Source: Cupriavidus necator N-1 (GTDB lineage Bacteria > Pseudomonadota > Gammaproteobacteria > Burkholderiales > Burkholderiaceae). Taken from it: a stretch of 64,000 nucleotides of DNA. A program made the translations under genes and the position numbers. Where the stretch lies: the NCBI RefSeq assembly GCF_000219215.1, contig NC_015723.1, forward strand, positions 2,418,001 to 2,482,000, given 5' to 3'. The notes below the pieces were generated by a model. That model ran no database searches, was not told the origin of the DNA, and saw only the letters and a program-made list of their open reading frames with translations. Below are positions 39,828 to 48,698 of the stretch, one piece after another. Position 1 is the stretch's first letter; each line of letters begins with the position of its first letter.

Positions 39828-40817
39828 ATGACCGCAATGCCCCCGAAGCTGTTTCTCGCCTGCGCCGCCGCCCTGACCGCGGTGCTGTCCACAACGCCCG
39901 CCGCCGCGCAGGCCCAATCCTGGCCGGACCGCCCGATCCGGCTGGTGGTGCCCTTCGCCGCGGGCGGCGCCACTGACGTGCTGGGCCGCCTGCTGGCGGT
40001 CGGCCTTGGCGAAAAACTCGGCCAGTCAGTGGTGGTCGAGAACAAGCCCGGCGCCAGCACCGTGATCGGCGCCACCCAGGTATCCAAGGCCGCGCCCGAC
40101 GGCTACACGCTGCTGCTGGCGGCCAGCACCACGCTGACACTGAACCCGGCCATCCGCCAACACCTGGGCTACGACCCCATCAAGAGCTTCACCCCGCTGG
40201 GCCTGGTCGCCGACATGAGCCTGGTACTGGTGGCCAACCCGGACACGCAGATCACCTCGCTCAAGGATCTGGTGACGCAGGCCAAAGCCCACCCGGACAA
40301 GTTCTCCTATGGCTCGTTCGGCGCGGGGTCTTCGGTGCATTTCGGTGCGGAGATGCTCAAGTCCGCCACCGGCATCCGCATGGTCCACGTGCCCTTCAAC
40401 GGCAGCGCCCCCAGCCTGACCGCGCTGGCCGGCGGCCAGGTGCCGGTCGCGGTCGATACCGTGGTGGCCACCCTGCCGCTGATCAAGGGCGGCAAGATCC
40501 GGCCGGTGGCGGTGTTGTCGCCGCAGCGACTGCCAGCGTTGCCGCAGGTGCCTACCGTCGCGGAGAGTGGCTACCCCGGCTTCCAGATGGGCACGTGGTT
40601 CGCGCTGCTGGCACCCGCGGGCCTGCCCGCGCCGGTGCAGCAGAAGCTGGAGAAGGCCCTGGCCGACGTCGCCAACGCGCCGGCTACCAAGGCGCGCATG
40701 GTCGAACTGGCGCTGACGCCGGCTTATGGTAATGGCGCAGCAGTGAAGGCGCGGGTGGAGAAGGAATTGCCGGAGATGCGGGCGGTGGCGGCGCGGGCGG
40801 ATATTCGGGCGGACTAA
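39828..40817 (+). CDS. Bug/TctC-type periplasmic substrate receptor
   Basis: Second Bug-family receptor in the window, 329 residues. Signal peptide about 1-27 (ends AAAQAQ); mature start SWPDRPIRLVVPFAAGGATDVLGRLL and motifs VVENKPGASTVIGA, GYTLLLAASTT and FGAGSSVHFGAEMLK. GCAGGAG lies before the ATG at 39828. It follows the amidase by 80 bases, so it probably captures the amidase substrate. No membrane partners are encoded nearby. Confidence 0.9.
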   Translation: MTAMPPKLFLACAAALTAVLSTTPAAAQAQSWPDRPIRLVVPFAAGGATDVLGRLLAVGLGEKLGQSVVVENKPGASTVIGATQVSKAAPDGYTLLLAASTTLTLNPAIRQHLGYDPIKSFTPLGLVADMSLVLVANPDTQITSLKDLVTQAKAHPDKFSYGSFGAGSSVHFGAEMLKSATGIRMVHVPFNGSAPSLTALAGGQVPVAVDTVVATLPLIKGGKIRPVAVLSPQRLPALPQVPTVAESGYPGFQMGTWFALLAPAGLPAPVQQKLEKALADVANAPATKARMVELALTPAYGNGAAVKARVEKELPEMRAVAARADIRAD

Positions 40818-40825
40818 GTCCACCG

Positions 40826-40847
40826 GGGCGGCCATCGGTTGCCGCCC
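40826..40847. terminator. Stem-loop between convergent genes
   Basis: GGGCGGC (40826-40832) and GCCGCCC (40841-40847) pair around eight bases, in the 30-base space between the stops of the Bug receptor and the convergent oxidoreductase gene. Confidence 0.4.
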
Positions 40848-41624
40848 TTACTCCACATGCGCCGCGAACCCCACCGTTCCCGGCGCCACCTCCTCGCGCA
40901 GCGTCAGCTGCGGAATCCGGTAGTCCCCCGCGTTCTGCCGCCGGAACGGGATCGGTGGGGTAGTCCTGAGGGTATCCAGCCGCTGGCCCAGTTCCTCGCG
41001 AATCTCCGCGAAGCGCGCCTCATCGACCTTGCTGGTCCGATAAACCAGATACGGCGGCAGCACGTCAAACCCGGGGTAGTACAGGATGCCGTGGTGGATC
41101 GGGAACAGGATGTCGTCGATCGGGCCATTGATGCCTCGCGCGCTGTAGTGGGATTCCCAGCCGCCGGTGGTGACGACCAGCATGGCACGCTTGCCAGCGA
41201 GACTGCCTTCGCCATAGCGGTCGCCCCAACGCTCGTCGGAGTGTTCACCTACGCCGTAGGCAAAACCATAGGCATAGACGCGCTCGACCCAGCCCTTCAG
41301 GATGGCCGGCATCGAGAACCACCACAGCGGGAACTGCAGGATGACCGTGTCGGCCCAGCGCAGCTTTTCCTGCTCATGCGCAATGTCATCGCTCTGCAGC
41401 CCGTTCTCGAAGGCATGTTTGGAATCCAGTGACGGGTGGAAGGGCGCATCGCCCGGCTGCGCCTTGGTGTCGGCGCCGTCGATCTGCGCCTTCCATTGCA
41501 TCGCATACAAGTCCGAGACCTGGACCTGGTGCCCGGCATCGCGCAAGCGCTGCACGGCAAAGTCGCGGATCGCCCCGTTGAGCGACCTCGGTTCCGGATG
41601 GGCATAGACAAGCAATACGTTCAT
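40848..41624 (-). CDS. Flavodoxin-fold NAD(P)H dehydrogenase (quinone) family protein
   Basis: FMN- or FAD-binding oxidoreductase of the NQO1/YwrO/KefF-like family, 258 residues. The start MNVLLVYAHPEPRSLNGAIRDFAVQRL is the flavodoxin-fold phosphate loop, with FPLWWFSMPAILKGWVERVYAYGFAYG in the middle and TTGGWESHYSARG later. It should reduce quinones or similar electrophiles with NAD(P)H in the cytoplasm. I chose ATG 41624 over 41639 because the flavin motif begins there. It is divergent from a LysR regulator that probably controls it. Confidence 0.88.
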   Translation of the reverse strand: MNVLLVYAHPEPRSLNGAIRDFAVQRLRDAGHQVQVSDLYAMQWKAQIDGADTKAQPGDAPFHPSLDSKHAFENGLQSDDIAHEQEKLRWADTVILQFPLWWFSMPAILKGWVERVYAYGFAYGVGEHSDERWGDRYGEGSLAGKRAMLVVTTGGWESHYSARGINGPIDDILFPIHHGILYYPGFDVLPPYLVYRTSKVDEARFAEIREELGQRLDTLRTTPPIPFRRQNAGDYRIPQLTLREEVAPGTVGFAAHVE

Positions 41625-41711
41625 GACAGCGGCTTCCAATGATTGAGTGAAGCCAGCATAGGCCGTCGTCCGCTATATTAGAAATGAATATCCAATATCC
41701 CTGGTATTGTC

Positions 41712-42605
41712 ATGACTAATCTCAGGCGGCTGGACCTGAACCTGCTGGTGACGCTGGATGTGCTGCTGTCCGAGCACAACGTGACCCGCGCGGCGCAGCG
41801 GCTGCACCTGTCACAGCCTTCGGTCAGCGTCCACCTGTCCAGGCTGCGTGATTACTTCGGCGACCCGTTGCTGTTGCCGGGCCCGCGCGGCATGCGCCCC
41901 ACCGCCAAGGCCGAATCGCTGCGCGAACCGTTGCGTGAAGCGCTGGGCGCGCTGGAGCACGCGGTCTCGTCCGATAGTCCGTTCGATCCCGCTGCCTCGA
42001 CCCACACCTGGCGCGTGGCCGCGACCGACTACGGCGAATCGACCATCGTGCTGCCGGCGCTGCAGGCGCTGCGCATGGCGGCTCCCGGCGCGCGCCTGGC
42101 CGTAGTGGAGATGGTGCCGCCGCGCATCGCCCGGCAGGCCGAGCGTGCCGAACTGGACCTGGCCCTCCACACCACCGATGGCTCGCCGCCGGGCCTGCAC
42201 CGGCGCGCCCTGTTCACCGAGCGCTATGTGCTGGTGGGTCGCGCCGGTCATCCGCGGCTGAAGCGGCGGCCCACGCTTGCGCAGTTCTGCGCGCTCGACC
42301 ACGTGATCGTGTCGCCGGACGGCGGCGGCTTTTACGGCGTCACCGACGAGGCGCTGGCGCTGGCCGGCATGCAGCGGCGTGTCGTGCTGTCCGTGCCCCA
42401 CTTCCTGTTTGTCACGTCGGCCGTCGCCAGCACCGATCTGGTGGCGATGCTGCCCGAGCGGTTGGTGCGCGGCGTGCCGGCAGTAAAGGTGGTGGAACCG
42501 CCAGTCGAAGTGCCGGGCTATGAGATGTCGATGTTGTGGCCAGAGCGCGTGCATCGCGATCCGGCACACCGCTGGCTGCGTGAACTCATCGCCACATTGG
42601 TCTAG
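41712..42605 (+). CDS. LysR-family regulator (NodD/NahR-like branch)
   Basis: Regulator of 297 residues. The start MTNLRRLDLNLLVTLDVLLSEHNVTRAAQRLHLSQPSVSVHLSRLRDYFGDPLLL is typical of the NodD/NahR/LinR branch, members of which often sense aromatic compounds. It is divergent from the quinone-reductase gene across 87 bases, where TATT-N7-AATA (41676-41690) forms a T-N11-A site. Confidence 0.87.
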   Translation: MTNLRRLDLNLLVTLDVLLSEHNVTRAAQRLHLSQPSVSVHLSRLRDYFGDPLLLPGPRGMRPTAKAESLREPLREALGALEHAVSSDSPFDPAASTHTWRVAATDYGESTIVLPALQALRMAAPGARLAVVEMVPPRIARQAERAELDLALHTTDGSPPGLHRRALFTERYVLVGRAGHPRLKRRPTLAQFCALDHVIVSPDGGGFYGVTDEALALAGMQRRVVLSVPHFLFVTSAVASTDLVAMLPERLVRGVPAVKVVEPPVEVPGYEMSMLWPERVHRDPAHRWLRELIATLV

Positions 42606-42712
42606 CCGACAGCGCCCCGTACTTTTGCATACAAACCTGGAATACAATCAACGCTTTCAACGCCGCGGCATGGGGTGGATAACCCGGTGCCGCCCCAGTT
42701 TTGGAGGAGACC

Positions 42713-43099
42713 ATGACGTATTCAGAAACGGGCCTGACTTCCCGCCACGTGGCCGCGCTCGCGCCGATCGAGGACTACCTGCAGGGCCATATCACCGGCA
42801 AGGCCGAATTCATGTACAAGGCGTTTGCCGCCGACGCGCGCATCGTCTCGTTCCGTGACGGCAAGCTGCATTCGCTGACGGTTGAGGAGTTCACCTCGGC
42901 GCGCTGCCCCGGCCATCCCGCGGCGGACGAGGCGCAGCGCAAGCGCCTTATCACGCAGTTCGATGTGGTGGGCAATGCCGGCGTCGCCAAGGTGGTGCTG
43001 GAATACCCGGGCGTGACCTTCACCGACTATATGACGCTGCTGGAGATCGACGGCGTCTGGAAGATCGTCAACAAGACTTTCAGCGCCGCACCGCGCTGA
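42713..43099 (+). CDS. NTF2-like (lumazine-binding type) small protein
   Basis: A 128-residue cytoplasmic protein of the putative lumazine-binding/NTF2-like family: HVAALAPIEDYLQGHITGKAEFMYKAFAADARIVSFRDGKL, then VLEYPGVTFTDYMTLLEIDGVWKIVNKTFSA, a cone-shaped fold common to small enzymes and binding proteins. GGAGGA lies five bases before the ATG. It follows the LysR gene in the same direction by 107 bases. Function unknown. Confidence 0.82.
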   Translation: MTYSETGLTSRHVAALAPIEDYLQGHITGKAEFMYKAFAADARIVSFRDGKLHSLTVEEFTSARCPGHPAADEAQRKRLITQFDVVGNAGVAKVVLEYPGVTFTDYMTLLEIDGVWKIVNKTFSAAPR

Positions 43100-43256
43100 A
43101 GATAGGACATCCGCTGCGGCAAAGCGCCGCAGCACAGGCCTACTTTGCGGCTGCAGGCAATCCTGCCTTTGACATCGGCCCGAAGAACATTGCCTTCATC
43201 CGCCCGCGCCCGACCACGCGCGCCACTTCGGCAATCACGCAGTCGTTGAGTTGCGT

Positions 43257-43754
43257 TCAGCCCGGCAGCACCGCCGTCGCTTCGATCTCGAACAGCATAT
43301 TGTCCAGCGCCAGCCGCGGCACCGGAATCAGCGTGCAGGCCGGCGTTGGCTTGTCGCCCCACATCTCGCGCAGCGCCGCGCCGAAGGTGCGCAGGCGGTC
43401 GTGCGAGTGGTCGACCACCAGCACCGTGAGCTTAGCCACATCGCCCACGTCGGCACCTGCCGCTTGCAGCGCGATGCGCAGGTTCTGCATGGCGCGCGCC
43501 ACCTGGCGCGGAAAATCGAGCGGCAGGCAACCGGCCGCGTCCTCACCGCCCTGCCCCGCGATATAGACGATGCGGGCCGGGCCTTCCACCATGGCCACAT
43601 GCGAATAGCCGTTGGGCCGCGGGTCGTACAGCCCCTCGGGATTGATGAGGCTCAGCGAGGGATTGGGGCGGGCGACCGGCATGGTGGGCATGGAAGGCAG
43701 CGCGGGCATCGAGGGTGAACGCAAGGATGAGGGCGAGAAGGGGAACATGATCAT
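43257..43754 (-). CDS. RidA/YjgF-family protein under a SoxR promoter
   Basis: Product of 165 residues. The RidA core starts near residue 30: INPEGLYDPRPNGYSHVAMVEGPARIVYIAGQGGED, then VARAMQNLRIALQAAGADVGDVAKLTVLVVDHS and a C-terminal PVPRLALDNMLFEIEATAVL. RidA proteins hydrolyse reactive enamines; distant members have other roles. The N-terminal 25 residues are Ser/Pro/Met-rich and not family-like, so a start at 43691 is possible. A start at 43808 is excluded because it would lie inside the promoter, whose transcript begins near 43787. Confidence 0.85.
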   Translation of the reverse strand: MIMFPFSPSSLRSPSMPALPSMPTMPVARPNPSLSLINPEGLYDPRPNGYSHVAMVEGPARIVYIAGQGGEDAAGCLPLDFPRQVARAMQNLRIALQAAGADVGDVAKLTVLVVDHSHDRLRTFGAALREMWGDKPTPACTLIPVPRLALDNMLFEIEATAVLPG

Positions 43755-43793
43755 CAGCTCTGTATTTGAGGCGTGGCGAACAGTGGAGTCGCA

Positions 43794-43824
43794 AGTATCA
43801 AACCTCAACTTAGCTTGAGGTCAA
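43794..43824 (-). promoter_or_regulatory. SoxR-controlled promoter with 19-base spacer
   Basis: Read on the minus strand, -35 TTGACC (43819-43824) and -10 GATACT (43794-43799) are 19 bases apart, the stretched spacing typical of MerR-family targets. Between them lies CCTCAACTTAGCTTGAGG (43803-43820), an almost exact SoxR box (known consensus CCTCAAGTTAACTTGAGG). It drives the RidA-family gene; soxR is divergent next to it. Confidence 0.85.
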
Positions 43825-43882
43825 GCGCGGCCTTGGTGGTAGCATGGACATTCCTCCGTTCCACTGGTGTCTTCCACTGCCG

Positions 43883-44398
43883 ATGGCCTCCGCGAACAAG
43901 CCCCCTTCACCGCGCCGGCGCCGTACCGCGCCCTCAGAAGAACTGCTCTCCGTCGGCGAAGTCGCCGCGCGCACGGGCATCGCCGTGTCCGCCCTGCATT
44001 TCTATGAATCGCGCGGCTTGATCGCCAGCACCCGCAGCGGGGGCAACCAGCGCCGCTATGCGCGCGCCGTGCTGCGGCGGCTGGCCGTGATCCGCGTGGC
44101 GCAGCGCATGGGGCTGCCGCTGGCGGTGATCGCCGATGCCATGCAGAAGCTGCCGGACGGGCGTGCGCCCACTGTGGCCGACTGGCGCCGGCTGTCGGCC
44201 AGCTGGCGCGATGACCTGGATGAACGCATTCGCACGCTCACGCAATTGCGTGACCAGCTAGATGGGTGTATCGGGTGTGGGTGTCTGTCGTTGAAGGCGT
44301 GTCCGTTGCGCAATCCGCATGACGCGCTGGCCGGGGAAGGGCCGGGGCCGCATTTCCCGCCTACTGGAATGTCTGCAGGTAAGCCAGCAGATCGCTGA
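43883..44398 (+). CDS. soxR: Redox-sensing regulator SoxR
   Basis: MerR-family [2Fe-2S] activator of 171 residues, switched on by redox-active compounds. The winged-helix region has [37 protein letters not shown] and the cluster motif is Cys129-X2-Cys132-X-Cys134-X5-Cys140 ([12 protein letters not shown]), as in E. coli SoxR. An upstream ATG at 43844 is in frame, but the codons between are unlike local usage, so 43883 is preferred. There is no soxS nearby, as usual outside enterics. The 3' end overlaps the convergent cytochrome gene by 38 bases. Confidence 0.92.
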   Translation: MASANKPPSPRRRRTAPSEELLSVGEVAARTGIAVSALHFYESRGLIASTRSGGNQRRYARAVLRRLAVIRVAQRMGLPLAVIADAMQKLPDGRAPTVADWRRLSASWRDDLDERIRTLTQLRDQLDGCIGCGCLSLKACPLRNPHDALAGEGPGPHFPPTGMSAGKPADR

Positions 44399-44741
44399 TC
44401 TGCTTGTCATCACTGAGACCCCAGAAGCGCATCTTCGTGCCAGGCACGACCTTGCCGGGCGAATGGATGAAGGCACGCAGCGTGTCATGCGACCACACCA
44501 CCTTTGAAGCGCGCATTGCCTCCGAATACTGGAAATCACTGGTGCCGCCCGCGGCACGGCCGAAGATGCCGTTCAGCTGCGGGCCAAAGCCTGCGCGCGC
44601 GTTGCGGCCGACGTGGTGGCACGAGGCGCAGCGCGTGGTGAACAGCGCCTTGCCGGCCTGGATATCGGCGGCGGCAGTGGCTGCGGTGGGGATGGCGGTG
44701 AAGGCGGTCAGGGCCAGCAGGACAAGGGCGGTACGGGGCAT
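44361..44741 (-). CDS. Class I c-type cytochrome (cytochrome c2-like)
   Basis: Periplasmic cytochrome c of 126 residues. Signal peptide about 1-24 (ends TAAA), haem motif CASCH near residue 38 followed by [21 protein letters not shown], and a methionine ligand in [12 protein letters not shown]. This is the mitochondrial/c2 type. The electron partners are not shown by the neighbourhood. The ATG at 44741 gives a proper signal peptide. Confidence 0.9.
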   Translation of the reverse strand: MPRTALVLLALTAFTAIPTAATAAADIQAGKALFTTRCASCHHVGRNARAGFGPQLNGIFGRAAGGTSDFQYSEAMRASKVVWSHDTLRAFIHSPGKVVPGTKMRFWGLSDDKQISDLLAYLQTFQ

Positions 44742-44919
44742 GGAGCAGCTAAGGAAGGAAAGAGCTTCGGCAACGGGGTTGCATGATACAGGCGTAGCCA
44801 AGACGTCCCAGCCCTGCAGCAGGGTTACACCACGTCACACTTGCAACACTTCGCGCGCCCCATATTACAAGCCCGCCCCCTACAGTGAGCCCATGTCCAA
44901 CGCCCCTTGGGAGGCAACC

Positions 44920-45454
<535 letters not shown>

Positions 45455-45523
45455 TCAGGCTACCCTGTCGGCAATTTCCAGATCCGGGCCGGGGCCACGC
45501 CCCTGCCCACGCCAGGAGTAGCC

Positions 45524-46186
45524 ATGCCCCAACCCATCAAGATCGACTTCGTCTCCGACATTGCCTGCCCCTGGTGCGCCATCGGCCTGTCTTCACTGCA
45601 GTTGGCGCTGCAGCGCCTTGGCGATGCGGTGGATGCCGAAATCGTCGTGCATCCGTTTGAACTCAACCCGGGGATGCGCCCGGAGGGCGAGGCGATCGTC
45701 GATTATCTAGGCAGGAAGTACGGGCGCACCCCGGCGCAGATCGCAGAGACCCAGGCCATGATCCGCGAGCGCGGCGCCGGCGTGGGCTTTCCGTTTGGCG
45801 AGCGCACACATGTCTACAACACCTTCGATGCCCACCGGCTGCTGCACTGGGCAGGCCTGGAAGGCAAGCAGCTGCCGCTGAAGCTGGCGCTGCTGCGCGC
45901 TTACCATGCCGACGGCAAAGACCCGAGCAATCACGAGGTACTGGTCGAAGCCGCGCAGGGCGTTGGCCTGGATGCCGCGGCGGCGCGCAAGGTGCTGGAC
46001 AGCGATGACTATGCCAATGCGGTGCGCGCGGAAATCCAGGAGTACCAGCGCATGGGAATCCAGTCAGTGCCGTCCATCATCTTCAACAACCGCTACCTGG
46101 TTACCGGCGGGCAGCCGGTGGAGGCTTTCGAACAGGCGATCCGGGAGATCGTGGCCGAGGCGCCGCAGCAGCCCGCGAACGGGTGA
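45524..46186 (+). CDS. DsbA-family oxidoreductase, FrnE-like
   Basis: Thioredoxin-fold protein of 220 residues with a cytoplasmic CPWC active site near residue 15 (DFVSDIACPWCAIGLSSL), an inserted helical domain and the cis-Pro loop QSVPSIIFNNRYLVTGGQPVEAF. It matches the FrnE/2-hydroxychromene isomerase-like branch of DsbA proteins; FrnE of Deinococcus is a cytosolic disulfide isomerase. AGGAG lies seven bases before the ATG. The frame is open upstream through the repeat array, but that is an accident of the nine-base unit. Confidence 0.9.
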   Translation: MPQPIKIDFVSDIACPWCAIGLSSLQLALQRLGDAVDAEIVVHPFELNPGMRPEGEAIVDYLGRKYGRTPAQIAETQAMIRERGAGVGFPFGERTHVYNTFDAHRLLHWAGLEGKQLPLKLALLRAYHADGKDPSNHEVLVEAAQGVGLDAAAARKVLDSDDYANAVRAEIQEYQRMGIQSVPSIIFNNRYLVTGGQPVEAFEQAIREIVAEAPQQPANG

Positions 46187-46243
46187 ACCAGCCTCGATCG
46201 CAGGGCGACACCTCAGTCGCCCTGCCGACGTTCCTCCCGGGAC

Positions 46244-47692
46244 TCAAGGCATGACCGGTGGATGGTAAGGCAGCGTCGTGGCGAACGCCCACAGCATCAG
46301 CAGCACCAGCGGCGTGTGCACCAGCAACTGCGTGAAGGTGAAGCCGACCACATCCTTGGCCCGGATCCCCAGCACGCCGAGCAGCGGCAGCATCCAGAAG
46401 GGATTGATCAGGTTCGGCAGCGCCTCGGCCGCGTTGTAGACCTGTACCGCCCATCCCAGGTGGACTTGCAGTTCATTGGCGGCCTGCATCACGTACGGAG
46501 CCTCGATGATCCACTTGCCGCCGCCCGACGGCACGAAGAACCCCAGCACGGCCGAATACACGCCCATGACCGCTGAGAACGATTCGGTGGTCGCCATCGT
46601 AACAAAGGCCGACGCGAGATGATGGGATAGCGTCGCACCGTCGACTCCGGTCGCCTTGGTGAGGATAAAGGCGATACCGCCATACAGCGGAAACTGGATC
46701 AGCACGCCTGAGGTCGACGGCACCGACCTGGCCACGGCGCGCAGGAAGCGCTTCGGGCGCCAGTTCAGCAACATGCCGAGAAGCAAGAACAGGAAGTTGT
46801 AGGTGTTCAGGTTGGAGATGGCGAGGATCGGGTCTTTTGCGGAAAACTCCTGGTAGAGCCAGCTTGCGCCCATCGCCACCAGCGCCAGCGTCAGTAGCGG
46901 GCTGTATTCCAGCCACTCGCCAGGGCGCGACGGCCACGCGACGCCGTCGTCGGCATCGTTCAGGTCTACACCCATATCGGCCGCGGTGCGGGCCCGCTCC
47001 CCGGTGGGCGCAGAAAAATATGCAATCAGCAGTGACGCGACAATCAGCACGACGGTCATCGCCATCGATTGCCACAGGAAGATCGTTTCAGCGAACGGGA
47101 TCACCCCGGTGATATCCAGCAGCGACTTCGGCAGGCTGACAGGATTTGCCTGTAGCTGCGCGGCCGAGGAACTGAGCCCTAGCGCCCACGTTGCGCCCAT
47201 CCCCAGATAGGCCGCCGCGCTCGCGGCCCGATAATCCACGCGCAAGCCCCCACGTCGGGCAATCGCGCGCACCAGCAAGCCGCTGAAGATCAGGCTGATG
47301 GCCCAGTTGAGCAGCGACGTCAGCAGGCTCACCAGCGCCACGAACGCGACTGCGCCGCGGGCCGTACGCGGCAGCGATGCCAGCCGCGCGATCAGCATCG
47401 ACGCTGGCGGCGAGACCGCCACCACATAGCCGGCGATCGCCACCACCGCCATCTGCATCGTGAACGGGATCAGGCTCCAGAAGCCGTCACCGAATGCCTT
47501 CGCCACGGCCGGTGCCGACGCCCCGACCAGCATAGCGCCGAGCGCCACCACCACGACGGCGATCGCGGCAAAGATGTAGGAATCCGGAAACCAGCGCTCT
47601 GACCAGTTCGTCACCCGTACGGCCAGGCTCTCCAGGCCACCTTGCTGCGGCTTGCCGGCATCGGCAAATGCCATCCTCGTTGTCTCTTTCAT
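46244..47692 (-). CDS. AtoE-family short-chain fatty acid transporter
   Basis: Inner-membrane carrier of 482 residues with about 11 hydrophobic segments, matching the AtoE family (short-chain fatty acids, acetoacetate). Typical stretches are WFPDSYIFAAIAVVVVALGAML, ISLIFSGLLVRAIARR, FPLYGGIAFILT and VPSGGGKWIIEAPYVMQA. AAGGAG precedes the ATG at 47692. It is the third gene of an operon behind the OCD-family enzyme (31-base gap) and the Mo-flavin-ferredoxin fusion, so its cargo is probably the carboxylic acid handled by those enzymes rather than simple butyrate. Confidence 0.88.
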   Translation of the reverse strand: MKETTRMAFADAGKPQQGGLESLAVRVTNWSERWFPDSYIFAAIAVVVVALGAMLVGASAPAVAKAFGDGFWSLIPFTMQMAVVAIAGYVVAVSPPASMLIARLASLPRTARGAVAFVALVSLLTSLLNWAISLIFSGLLVRAIARRGGLRVDYRAASAAAYLGMGATWALGLSSSAAQLQANPVSLPKSLLDITGVIPFAETIFLWQSMAMTVVLIVASLLIAYFSAPTGERARTAADMGVDLNDADDGVAWPSRPGEWLEYSPLLTLALVAMGASWLYQEFSAKDPILAISNLNTYNFLFLLLGMLLNWRPKRFLRAVARSVPSTSGVLIQFPLYGGIAFILTKATGVDGATLSHHLASAFVTMATTESFSAVMGVYSAVLGFFVPSGGGKWIIEAPYVMQAANELQVHLGWAVQVYNAAEALPNLINPFWMLPLLGVLGIRAKDVVGFTFTQLLVHTPLVLLMLWAFATTLPYHPPVMP

Positions 47693-47723
47693 GCTGAACT
47701 CCTTGGCAGTTTCCTTGATCGTT

Positions 47724-48668
47724 CTAGTTATTTGCCACGGCTTCGAAACACATCGCCGCGGCGGCAAGATCTTCCAGGGCGGTACCGACAGCCTTGAAGA
47801 CCGTAATCTCATCGTCTGAAACTCTTCCTGCGTGCCGGGCCCGACAGAGACCGGCAAGGTCGCTACGGATATCTTCCCGGGCGATCACGCCGTTGCCGAG
47901 CGGGGACAGCAGGTCGCCGGCCTTGGTTGCCGCCTCGTCCGTATCGACAAATACAGAGGTGCCCGCAAAGCAAGCGTCATCGGTTTCACGCATCGCTGGC
48001 GTAAAGCCACCGATCAGGTCGACATGGGTGCCGGGACGAAGGTATTCGCGACGGATCAGCGGTTCGGTCGAAAGCGTCGCCGCGCTGATGACGTCCACGG
48101 CGCAGGTGTCCGTCTCGAGCCTGTCCACCACGTATGCGTCGAAGCCATCGCTGCAAAGCTGTTCGGCCAGCCGGCGGCCCTGAGCAGGGTTGATGTCCCA
48201 CACCCCGACCCGCTCGATCTGCCGAACGCTGCGCCAGGCATACGGCACCAGGCTGGCCACCCGACCGGCGCCCAGCAAGAGCATGGATCTGGCGTCCTTG
48301 CGGCTCAGGAAGGATGCGCCGAGCGCCGACGCGGCCGCGGTGCGCCGGGACGTGATCTCGTTGCCGTCGATCAGCGCCAGTGGCTCGCCGGTCTCCACGC
48401 TGTAGAGGATGTAGGTCGAGAACAGTCCCGGCAGCGAGCGCGCGGAGTTGCCGGGATAGATCGAGACGGTCTTGACGCCAAGGTATCCCTGCGACGGGCT
48501 CCAGGCCGGCATCAGCAGCAGCGTCCCCTGCTGGCCCTGCGCGGTGGTGACGGTATGGTTATGCCGCAGCGGCACCTCGCAGCCAGAGGCAAACGCTTCC
48601 TTGAGTGCATCAACAAGCCGGTCAAAAGGGAGCGACGCGCGGGCGCTCTCTGCATCGATATTCAGCAT
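47724..48668 (-). CDS. Ornithine cyclodeaminase/mu-crystallin family enzyme
   Basis: NAD(P)-dependent enzyme of 314 residues in the OCD/mu-crystallin family, whose members are ornithine cyclodeaminases, ketimine (piperideine- or pyrroline-carboxylate) reductases or alanine dehydrogenases. Visible are the substrate part VPLRHNHTV...LLLMPAWS..LGVKTVSIYPGN, DGNEITSRRTAAASALGASFLSRKDA, and the Rossmann loop LLLGAGRVASLVPYA. It is the middle gene of the Mo-enzyme operon, 30 bases after it. The substrate cannot be decided from sequence; a role in reducing or forming an imine intermediate is an inference. Confidence 0.88.
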   Translation of the reverse strand: MLNIDAESARASLPFDRLVDALKEAFASGCEVPLRHNHTVTTAQGQQGTLLLMPAWSPSQGYLGVKTVSIYPGNSARSLPGLFSTYILYSVETGEPLALIDGNEITSRRTAAASALGASFLSRKDARSMLLLGAGRVASLVPYAWRSVRQIERVGVWDINPAQGRRLAEQLCSDGFDAYVVDRLETDTCAVDVISAATLSTEPLIRREYLRPGTHVDLIGGFTPAMRETDDACFAGTSVFVDTDEAATKAGDLLSPLGNGVIAREDIRSDLAGLCRARHAGRVSDDEITVFKAVGTALEDLAAAAMCFEAVANN

Positions 48669-48698
48669 GGCGTTATCGGGTCAGAAGTAGAAAGGGAG

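Noticed and set aside
37717..40140. An 807-codon minus-strand open frame over the amidase and part of a LysR gene
   Set aside because: Antisense to an amidase with clear catalytic motifs; composition and lack of domains mark it as a shadow frame.
43113..43133. GCTGCGGC/GCCGCAGC stem after the NTF2-like gene as a terminator
   Set aside because: No T run follows on either strand, and the supporting context is weak; left out as a feature.
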